Positions 1 to 5,324 of a DNA stretch of 5,324 nucleotides are shown in pieces (position 1 is the stretch's first letter; every line of letters begins with the position of its first letter). Origin of the DNA: Bordetella parapertussis (GTDB lineage Bacteria; Pseudomonadota; Gammaproteobacteria; Burkholderiales; Burkholderiaceae_C); contig CAMCWS010000104.1 of NCBI GenBank assembly GCA_945882755.1, positions 1-5,324 on the forward strand, given 5' to 3'. Both the position numbers and the translations under genes were made by a program. The notes under the pieces were generated by a model. The model saw only the letters and a list, made by a program, of their open reading frames with translations. It did no database searches and was not told where the DNA came from.

Positions 1-1202
1 AAAGAATGGAACTCTTTTCTGGCTTCGTATTGGCCTTCTATGTAGTCGACACTGACGAAATGGTTTTTCAAAAATTTGGGGTATCCGTAGGCGATGTAAT
101 AAAGCGACATTGACCATAGAACCAAACCCAAAAACCGCAACGAGCGATGTCCATTGACGTCCTGAGAACGACTGAGCTCATGGATCAGCCAGAGTTTGAT
201 GGGCAAGCCAGGGAGCAAATGGTGTGGTCCAGCGCCAGGTTTAGATGCCAATACACACACCAAAAATTCAATAACGATCACAACCAGGATCATCACCCCA
301 TAGTGGTTCTTTGAACTGTTACCTTTGGACAGGGCAGTCCATAGCCATGCAATGGGCAATATGGAAAACAGAGAATATGCGATGTTGCGATGAAACAGTC
401 CATCGCTAAGGGTTTGGCTTGCCAAAGACTCAACATAAGCGAGATGGTTGGCAAGCGAGAAACTCGACAGCGCATAAGGGGCAAGCGCCACGGCCAATCC
501 TGCAAAAATCGCCACCCACAACTGCCGCAAAGAGTGACCCTGCACCAGCAGCAAAAGGGTCACGGGGAAAAAAAATAAAAAGCCTGTGAACTTGAACGTT
601 GTAGCGATACCTGCCAATAGACCAATACCCAATAAGCTCCAAGAGGGGGACTTGATTACTAAAGCAACCGCCAAAGTACTCAGTAATAGCAAATAGGATT
701 CGGGACGGTTCCAAAATCCAAACTCATAAAAGAAAAAGATCAACACCAAAGCTGAGCGTGAAATAGGACTTGGCAGTCGCTGCCAAAGCACCACCAAAGA
801 CACGACATACGCCAAAACACCAGGCAATTTGCTACCCAGAACAGGGTCGCCAACCAGCATGGCAATTGCATTGCTTAAATAAATGCCAGGCCCATAAATC
901 AGCCCCATGAATTGCCATTGGTCACCGCTGGGATAAGCCAAGCCACCTGCCTGGACTATTTGCCCAAGGGTTGCCACAGTGGGCTCTGCATGATCAAAGT
1001 AATTAGGAAAAATCAAATAACCAACAGCCAGCGAAAGCGCCAGTGCAAAAATAATTTTTGAAAGCGTGTTCAGCGAACCCAGTGCTCTGAATTGCCATCC
1101 TTTGGGCAAGACGATGAGAAAGAAAAATCCAAGCAAAAGTCCATGGCCCATGTCCTTGACTGACAGTAAATACAAATAATCAGCGGGGTTCAACATGGGC
1201 AT
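1..1202 (-). CDS. Multi-pass membrane glycosyltransferase, GT-C/GT39-like (C-terminus beyond window)
   Basis: Continuous open frame of 400 codons with no stop before the window edge, so the C-terminus is missing. The protein is very hydrophobic, with about eight or more predicted membrane segments (for example residues 20-33, 47-65, 126-141, 150-163, 187-220, 227-245 and 302-319). After the early membrane segments comes an acidic FDHAEP stretch (69-74), followed by YPSG (90-93) and YGPGIY (103-108). This resembles the acidic first periplasmic loop and 'YGP' pattern of GT-C enzymes (GT39/ArnT/PMT-like) that use polyprenyl-phosphate sugars. Further points are NRPESY (165-170) and GAGPHHLLP (323-331). 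The likely role, inferred, is transfer of a lipid-linked sugar to a surface glycan on the periplasmic side. It follows the GT2-GtrA gene by 24 bases. Starts at 1202 and 1196 (ATG CCC ATG) are both possible; neither has a clear Shine-Dalgarno site, and an in-frame stop at 1229-1227 excludes anything further upstream. A general hydrophobic membrane protein without transferase activity cannot be excluded. Confidence 0.72.
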   Translation of the reverse strand, partial: MPMLNPADYLYLLSVKDMGHGLLLGFFFLIVLPKGWQFRALGSLNTLSKIIFALALSLAVGYLIFPNYFDHAEPTVATLGQIVQAGGLAYPSGDQWQFMGLIYGPGIYLSNAIAMLVGDPVLGSKLPGVLAYVVSLVVLWQRLPSPISRSALVLIFFFYEFGFWNRPESYLLLLSTLAVALVIKSPSWSLLGIGLLAGIATTFKFTGFLFFFPVTLLLLVQGHSLRQLWVAIFAGLAVALAPYALSSFSLANHLAYVESLASQTLSDGLFHRNIAYSLFSILPIAWLWTALSKGNSSKNHYGVMILVVIVIEFLVCVLASKPGAGPHHLLPGLPIKLWLIHELSRSQDVNGHRSLRFLGLVLWSMSLYYIAYGYPKFLKNHFVSVDYIEGQYEARKEFHS

Positions 1203-1226
1203 TGATTCAAAAGAGATTGGCGCAAA

Positions 1227-2342
1227 TCAGGTCTTGCGCCGTTGCGGCCAAACAAAAATGGCCGTGGCACTGTAGTTCCACATCAGTCCAACCAATATAC
1301 CGGCCAAGCCAGACCACAGCCAACCGCCGCCACCGCTGTGGGCCCAGGATGCAACCCCCACATTGGCCAAGGCACCCACGCCGCAAGCGGCCATGAATTT
1401 CACCAAGCCCCACCACCACATCCACCCGTGCAATTGTTTATCGCGGTAGGTCAGCAAATTATTGAGGTGAAAATTAAATACCATGGCCAGCACCACCGCA
1501 GCAGTCTGAGATTCTGTAAACGGTAGTGCCAATAGCTTTAGCGCCAAAGACAGTACCAACACATGAACAATCACCCCTAAGCTTCCTACTGCGCCAAAAG
1601 AAATCAAAGAGGTGGGCAGGTAACGGCCCAAGGTCTTGTCAGCCAACATCAACAAGTAGTCCCAAGCCACCCTAGCGTCCAACTTGCTTTCCCCCGCATG
1701 GCGCAATCCAAAGGTGTAGGGAATTTCTGTGAATGACAGTTTGCGCGGTGAAGACACCACAATATCAAGCAAGATTTTGAAACCCATGCTGGAGAGGTTG
1801 TGCACAGCAGCCATAAAGACTTCTCGGCGCAACATGAAAAAACCGCTCATGGGGTCTTTGAGGGTGACCCGCAAAACTCGCTGACTCAACCATGTCGCAA
1901 ACCGGCTAGTGAGTTGCCGAGATTCATCCCATTCGCCAACGCCGCCACCCTCCATGTAACGCGTTCCAACCACCAGTTCACAACCCATTTGTTGCAAAGC
2001 CTTCAGCATGACGGGTAAGCGGGTTTCATCATGTTGCAAATCGGCATCCATGACAGCCAAATAGGGAGCAGAGCTTGACAACATACCTTCCACGCAAGCG
2101 GAAGACAATCCTCGCCGCTGAATGCGGTGAATGCACCTGACCCTTGGATGGGCCAAGGAGAGTTGTTTGATGTGTTCGGCTGTACCGTCTGGCGAATCAT
2201 CATCCACGAACACCACTTCCCATTCAATGCCCTGCAAGACACGGCCTATGCGGTTCACCAACTCATCTATATTGGCTTTTTCGTTGAAAGTTGGAACAAC
2301 AATGGCTAATTCCAAAGGTAAGGATTGCATAGGGTAAGACAT
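1227..2342 (-). CDS. GT2 polyprenyl-phosphate sugar synthase (DPM1/GtrB-like) fused to GtrA-family membrane domain
   Basis: Complete, 371 residues, two domains. Residues about 12-240 are a GT-A fold family 2 transferase of the dolichyl-phosphate-mannose synthase type: VVPTFNE (15-21), nucleotide-binding VDDDSPDGT (46-54), metal-binding DADLQHD (99-105), GTRY (126-129), DPMSGFF (163-169) and RHAGESKL (214-221), all typical of the family. Residues about 243-366 are a GtrA-like domain with four membrane segments (about 244-262, 278-295, 308-328, 341-364), including FNFHLNNLLTYR (289-300) and a terminal WNYSATAIFVW. The expected reaction is transfer of a hexose from a nucleotide sugar to polyprenyl phosphate at the inner face of the inner membrane; the GtrA part anchors the enzyme and may assist translocation of the lipid-linked sugar. 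The same domain order occurs in the archaeal Pyrococcus furiosus synthase. The sugar is not predictable. The start lies 7 bases after the ligase stop, with a weak purine-rich GAAGATGA upstream, suggesting translational coupling. It was probably co-transcribed with both neighbours. Confidence 0.93.
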   Translation of the reverse strand: MSYPMQSLPLELAIVVPTFNEKANIDELVNRIGRVLQGIEWEVVFVDDDSPDGTAEHIKQLSLAHPRVRCIHRIQRRGLSSACVEGMLSSSAPYLAVMDADLQHDETRLPVMLKALQQMGCELVVGTRYMEGGGVGEWDESRQLTSRFATWLSQRVLRVTLKDPMSGFFMLRREVFMAAVHNLSSMGFKILLDIVVSSPRKLSFTEIPYTFGLRHAGESKLDARVAWDYLLMLADKTLGRYLPTSLISFGAVGSLGVIVHVLVLSLALKLLALPFTESQTAAVVLAMVFNFHLNNLLTYRDKQLHGWMWWWGLVKFMAACGVGALANVGVASWAHSGGGGWLWSGLAGILVGLMWNYSATAIFVWPQRRKT

Positions 2343-2349
2343 GTTTTTT

Positions 2350-3558
2350 TCATCTTCGTAACAACAACAAACTGGCAGCCAAATAAACCAAACACTCGCC
2401 CATACCAGCGCCGAAATACGGGCAGTTCATCAACCCCATCAAAGCCGCAATGGCGGTGATGGTGGTCAAAGCTTGCCTGTCGTTGGTTGGCAAAGCTTGG
2501 GCGTCCTTGTACTGAGCAAACAATAAACCTAGAAAAAATATGCAGCCGACTACCCCAGCTTCGACCAACCACAGCAAATACTGCTGATGGGGATTTGAAG
2601 GTGCGTCTGCTTGCATTCCACCCAAACGGTGGTAGTTCATGCGCCAACTTCCAACCCCATGACCAATAAGAGGTTTTTCTTGAACAGCCAGCAATGAGCG
2701 ATGCCAATAATCTAAACGTTGACCTTGGGATGATTCGACACTTCCCTGTTGGTAGCTGATAACGTCTTTAACGACTTGGTAGGTTCTGGTTTGAAATCGA
2801 GGCGATAAAACCATCATCAAGGCAGCAAGTACAAATGGCAAACCCACCACCAACCAGCGCCAACGCTTGGGTAATTGCCACCACACAGCCATCGAAATAA
2901 ACACCAGCATGACCAAGAAGCCACTGCGCCCTGTCATCACAAAAAAAACATTGAAAACGGTCAGAAGCAAAATGCCAATAGGTACCCAACGCCAGTGACC
3001 TTGCGGCCAGTGATCTCGCATAAACCAGAGCACAACTGCCAAAAAAGTAAGCAGCACAGGTTGCTCCAAGGTGCTGCCATGCACAATGCCCAGCGAAGGC
3101 AGTTCTTTCGCCGTTGCCCAAGGCACTGGCAATCCAGCCACCAAGGCCCAAGATGACAACATCATCACCACCATGCCAGCCACAAACCATTTCAAGGTGA
3201 ACAAAGACTGTTCTGGGCTTCGCAATAGATAAAGCACAGGTATAAACCACAGAATACGACTGTGCCTCCCCCATCCCGCCAAAGCATCAGCAGAACTTGA
3301 CTCAGTCCACCAAAAACTCAGACTCATCCAAACCATGGCCAGCAATATCCACCATGTCATTGAGGGCCACAGTTTGAAGGAAGGAAAGCTCCGTTGCTTA
3401 ACATCAAAAAACAGCTGACCCACAACCGCAATTAACAGCAGCAGTTTGGCTATGGACACCATGGCAACGCCTAAGCTCACCGATACGGCCAAGAAAGACA
3501 CCGAGAACACCGCAAAACTTTGCCACCGATGCTGCCAATTCATACTGCTTATATGCAT
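2350..3558 (-). CDS. O-antigen ligase / Wzy-type polymerase family membrane protein (Wzy_C domain)
   Basis: Complete, 402 residues, near the usual 400-450 of the WaaL/Wzy_C family. It is polytopic, with about ten hydrophobic segments (for example 14-34, 36-49, 66-82, 102-113, 122-141, 164-180, 190-208, 212-226, 235-250, 329-347). Family signatures are TGRSGF (209-214, with the arginine often seen in ligases) and, in the large periplasmic loop of about 252-328, RLDYW (281-285), GHGVGSW (299-305) and NPHQQYLLWLVEAG (322-335). H324 matches the conserved ligase histidine and E333 the usual acidic residue. These enzymes transfer undecaprenyl-diphosphate-linked glycan to lipid A-core, to protein, or to a growing polymer on the periplasmic face. 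Sequence alone does not separate WaaL, Wzy and PglL-type O-oligosaccharyltransferase. It is the first gene of the minus-strand cluster and starts about 15 bases beyond rnpB. ATG at 3558 is the longest start; ATG at 3543 (residue 6) is an alternative. Neither has a convincing Shine-Dalgarno sequence. Confidence 0.88.
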   Translation of the reverse strand: MHISSMNWQHRWQSFAVFSVSFLAVSVSLGVAMVSIAKLLLLIAVVGQLFFDVKQRSFPSFKLWPSMTWWILLAMVWMSLSFWWTESSSADALAGWGRHSRILWFIPVLYLLRSPEQSLFTLKWFVAGMVVMMLSSWALVAGLPVPWATAKELPSLGIVHGSTLEQPVLLTFLAVVLWFMRDHWPQGHWRWVPIGILLLTVFNVFFVMTGRSGFLVMLVFISMAVWWQLPKRWRWLVVGLPFVLAALMMVLSPRFQTRTYQVVKDVISYQQGSVESSQGQRLDYWHRSLLAVQEKPLIGHGVGSWRMNYHRLGGMQADAPSNPHQQYLLWLVEAGVVGCIFFLGLLFAQYKDAQALPTNDRQALTTITAIAALMGLMNCPYFGAGMGECLVYLAASLLLLRR

Positions 3559-3569
3559 GTCAATTCAAT

Positions 3570-3586
3570 AAAAAGTGAAGCCCGCC
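3570..3586 (-). terminator. Possible rnpB transcript end: P1 3' strand followed by a U tract
   Basis: The 3' strand of helix P1 (3586-3577) is followed on the minus strand by AC and five T residues (3574-3570). A GC-rich stem followed by a U run could act as an intrinsic terminator, but here the 5' half of the stem lies about 330 nt away, at the start of the RNA, so this is not a classical local hairpin. No separate terminator hairpin fits in the 15 bases before the ligase start. It may mark a processing site or a weak terminator that allows read-through. Confidence 0.3.
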
Positions 3587-3907
3587 GATACGCCGGATTC
3601 TGTGCATATTGGTTTCCCAATACGTGACCGTCATTCCTCTGGGCCGGGGGTCACCCACCCGGCTCGGTGCTACCTACCCGCCAACTCAGCGAACCGCCTC
3701 AACGTTGGCCTACTTGGTATTGCTGCGCGCAGAGATTGCCCGTTTCACCCAACAAGCATACCGAAGCATGCCGATTGACTCGTCTCTGTTGCTCTGATCC
3801 TCACCTCACGGTGGAGAGGCGTTACCTCCTGCGCTGTCCTGTGCAGTCCGGACGTTCCTCCAGTGCGACATTTCTGTCCTTGCACCAGCGACGGCCTAGC
3901 GAGCTTC
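3574..3907 (-). ncRNA. rnpB: RNase P RNA, bacterial type A
   Basis: Catalytic RNA of RNase P, which removes 5' leaders from pre-tRNAs. Read on the minus strand it is about 334 nt and can be aligned by eye with E. coli M1 RNA from end to end. The 5' end GAAGCTCGCT (3907-3898) pairs with GGCGGGCTTC (3586-3577) over ten pairs including wobbles, forming P1. P3 is CTGGTGC/GCACTGG around an inner hairpin capped by GAAA. The conserved core GAGGAACGTCCGGACTG lies at 3860-3844, the near-universal GCAACAGAGA at about 3793-3784, GGGTGAAA at about 3750-3743, and the 3' core ACAGAATCCGGCGTAT at about 3603-3588. Other helices seen are a cUUCGg-capped hairpin (3771-3756), P18 with a GUGA loop, and a P19-like hairpin with a GAAA loop (3622-3607). 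No protein gene is needed to explain this stretch. End positions are uncertain by a few bases. Confidence 0.96.
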
Positions 3908-3915
3908 ACACAGGG

Positions 3916-3921
3916 ATTATC
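3916..3921 (-). promoter_or_regulatory. Putative rnpB -10 element
   Basis: On the minus strand, GATAAT (3921-3916) differs from the sigma-70 consensus TATAAT at one position and sits 8 bases upstream of the G at 3907, the expected 5' end of RNase P RNA. That spacing fits a start directly at the mature 5' end, as in E. coli. No good TTGACA-like -35 box is visible at 16-18 bases; the best-placed hexamers (AAGGAT and neighbours) are poor matches. The prediction therefore rests on the -10 box and its position. Confidence 0.45.
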
Positions 3922-3931
3922 GACGGATAAT
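3916..3931. repeat. Inverted repeat ATTATC-GACG-GATAAT in the divergent intergenic region
   Basis: Perfect 6-base arms with a 4-base centre. Each arm reads GATAAT on one strand, so it provides a -10-like hexamer facing rnpB (minus) and another facing the dehydrogenase gene (plus, 3926-3931). It may be an operator or simply overlapping divergent -10 boxes. A repeat this short could also arise by chance. The remainder of the 69-base interval (3908-3976) shows nothing else recognisable. Confidence 0.4.
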
Positions 3932-3976
3932 GCAGGCCATCCTTGAGCCTTGTCCGATCACCACGGACCCCCAGCC

Positions 3977-5324
3977 ATGATCCGCCTGTCCGAACTCAAA
4001 CTGCCCCTCGACGCAGCCTTCGATCCTCCCCAGAACCGTGACGAACCGCCCCTGTTCACGCCCGCGCTGGAACCACGGATCGCCAGCACCTTGGGCGTGG
4101 CGGTCAAAGACATCCGCCAATGGCATGTCTTCAAACGCAGTTTCGACGCCCGCAAGCAACACCTGCAGGTGGTCTACATCGTTGACCTGGCACTCACCGA
4201 TCCCGATCAAGCGCGCGTTCTGCTGCAAACCCACGCAGGCAACCCGCATATCCAGGCCACGCCAGACATGCAATGGCGTCCACCCGTCCAAGCGCCAGGC
4301 GAATGGTCAAGCACTGAGCGGCCTGTGGTGGTCGGCTTTGGGCCTTGCGGCATGTTTGCGGCCCTGGTGTTGGCGCAAATGGGCTTGAAGCCGATCGTGA
4401 TCGAGCGCGGCCCGCAGGTGAGGCAACGCACCAAAGACACCTGGGGTTTGTGGCGCAAATCGGTCCTCCAGCCTGAAAGCAATGTGCAGTTTGGCGAAGG
4501 CGGCGCGGGCACTTTCTCCGACGGCAAGCTCTACAGCCAGATCAAAGACCCGCGGCATTTGGGCCGCAAGGTGATGAATGAGTTTGTGCGCTTTGGTGCG
4601 CCGGAAGAGATTTTGTGGGCGGCGCACCCGCACATCGGCACGTTCAAGCTGGTCAAAGTGGTTGAAGGTTTGCGCGAGGAAATCATCCGCTTGGGTGGCG
4701 AGGTGCGGTTTGGGCAACGCGTGGTTGACCTGTTGTTTGAAGACGGGACGGCCTCCGGCTCGCAGGCGCCAACCCGTGCTTCCAGCAAGCCAAGACAACG
4801 ACAGCTGCGCGGCTTGCAAGTGCTTGACCTCAGCAGCGGTGCCACCCACCACCTGCCCACCCATCATGTGGTCATGGCGCTTGGTCACAGCGCCCGCGAC
4901 ACGTTCACCATGCTGCACCGCCACGGCGTGCAAATGCAAGCCAAGCCATTTTCGATCGGTGTGCGCATCGAGCATCCACAAGGTGTGATTGACCGCGCAC
5001 GCTGGGGTTTGCATGCGGGTCACCCGATGTTGGGCGCGGCCGACTACAAGCTGGTGCACCACGCCAACAATGGCCGTGCGGTCTACAGCTTTTGCATGTG
5101 CCCCGGTGGCACCGTGGTGGCGGCCACCAGTGAAATCGGGCGGGTGGTGACCAATGGCATGAGCCAGTACTCGCGCAACGAGCGCAATGCCAATGCCGGG
5201 ATCGTGGTGGGCATCGACCCTTCAGACTACCCCACAGATGCCGCCGCGTTTGAAGCCGCTTTGGGCCAAGAGGCAGGCAACGCAGTGCGCTTGGACACCA
5301 TGGACACCAGCGATGGTTTCCATC
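3977..5324 (+). CDS. Uncharacterised NAD(P)/FAD-dependent dehydrogenase, COG2509 type (C-terminus beyond window)
   Basis: Open for 449 codons to the window edge; from memory the family is about 530-570 residues, so roughly 100 are missing. Residues 1-110 form the N-terminal alpha/beta domain seen in this family (it starts MIRLSELKLPLD). A Rossmann FAD-binding motif follows: VVVGFGPCG (117-125), with E143 at the end of the second strand placed to bind the FAD ribose. FGEGGAGTFSDGKL (172-185), ALGHSARDT (301-309), YSFCMCPGG (370-378) and NGMS (393-396) are family hallmarks. It should be a soluble cytoplasmic flavoprotein; no signal peptide or membrane segment is seen. The substrate is unknown for the family as far as I know. 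A basic, low-complexity stretch at about 258-276 looks like an insertion. ATG at 3977 is chosen because the frame is closed by a TGA at 3944-3946 and the only other upstream candidate is TTG at 3950; a weak GGA lies at 3965. It is divergent from rnpB, and its GC content is higher than that of the glycan genes. Confidence 0.88.
   Translation, partial: MIRLSELKLPLDAAFDPPQNRDEPPLFTPALEPRIASTLGVAVKDIRQWHVFKRSFDARKQHLQVVYIVDLALTDPDQARVLLQTHAGNPHIQATPDMQWRPPVQAPGEWSSTERPVVVGFGPCGMFAALVLAQMGLKPIVIERGPQVRQRTKDTWGLWRKSVLQPESNVQFGEGGAGTFSDGKLYSQIKDPRHLGRKVMNEFVRFGAPEEILWAAHPHIGTFKLVKVVEGLREEIIRLGGEVRFGQRVVDLLFEDGTASGSQAPTRASSKPRQRQLRGLQVLDLSSGATHHLPTHHVVMALGHSARDTFTMLHRHGVQMQAKPFSIGVRIEHPQGVIDRARWGLHAGHPMLGAADYKLVHHANNGRAVYSFCMCPGGTVVAATSEIGRVVTNGMSQYSRNERNANAGIVVGIDPSDYPTDAAAFEAALGQEAGNAVRLDTMDTSDGFH

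Noticed and set aside
1203..1226. Possible independent promoter between the GT2-GtrA and GT-C genes
   Set aside because: The gap is only 24 bases and holds no -35/-10 pair; co-transcription is simpler.
2344..2350. Run of seven A residues (minus strand) at the ligase/GT2-GtrA junction, considered as a programmed frameshift site
   Set aside because: The run overlaps and follows the ligase stop codon rather than preceding it, and a separate ATG serves the downstream gene, so ordinary coupling explains the junction. It could still be a slippage-prone tract.
2768..3274. Minus-strand open frame of 168 codons
   Set aside because: It is in an alternative frame inside the ligase gene, whose own frame carries the membrane topology and motifs.
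3575..3930. Several short plus-strand open frames (62-87 codons) over this stretch
   Set aside because: They lie antisense to rnpB, whose conserved RNA motifs and helices explain the sequence; the predicted peptides have no recognisable domains.
3917..4291. Minus-strand open frame of 124 codons running into the rnpB promoter region
   Set aside because: It overlaps the dehydrogenase N-terminus antisense and ends at the rnpB promoter; no domain or convincing ribosome binding site.
4307..5062. Minus-strand open frame of 251 codons
   Set aside because: It is antisense to the FAD-dependent dehydrogenase, which has clear family motifs in the opposite frame. Long antisense frames are expected in GC-rich genes, and the peptide resembles no known protein.

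Overview
The window looks like chromosomal DNA of a betaproteobacterium. Burkholderiales, probably Comamonadaceae, is my best guess. The basis is the type A RNase P RNA and the proteobacterial look of the COG2509-type flavoprotein. I have no database match, so the taxonomy is inference.

Layout. The left two thirds (1-3558) hold three genes on the minus strand, transcribed right to left and tightly spaced: an O-antigen ligase/polymerase-like membrane protein (2350-3558), a GT2 polyprenyl-phosphate sugar synthase fused to a GtrA-type membrane domain (1227-2342), and a multi-pass GT-C-like glycosyltransferase (1-1202) whose C-terminus lies beyond the left edge. Gaps between them are 7 and 24 bases, so they are probably one operon. 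Immediately upstream on the same strand is rnpB, the RNA subunit of RNase P (about 3574-3907); its 3' end is only about 15 bases from the first possible ligase start codon. A 69-base divergent intergenic region (3908-3976) holds a putative rnpB -10 box inside a short inverted repeat. A plus-strand gene for an uncharacterised FAD-dependent dehydrogenase begins at 3977 and runs off the right edge.

How the genes fit together. The three membrane genes suggest a surface-glycan decorating or assembly module. The GT2 domain would load a sugar onto a polyprenyl phosphate inside the cell, the GtrA domain would help move or anchor it at the membrane, the GT-C protein would transfer the sugar on the periplasmic side, and the ligase-like protein would polymerise the glycan or attach it to its acceptor. 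This resembles GtrA/GtrB/Gtr O-antigen modification systems, but with GtrB and GtrA activities in one polypeptide. Substrates cannot be read from sequence. rnpB and the dehydrogenase are housekeeping-type genes with no evident functional tie to the glycan genes.

Base composition differs across rnpB. Hand-counted 60-base samples give about 42-50% GC in the glycan genes and about 63-65% in the dehydrogenase, so rnpB may mark the edge of a variable or acquired cluster. I saw no transposase, integrase, tRNA or CRISPR array. No wholly new system is evident; the glycan module and its junction with rnpB are the parts most worth a second look.
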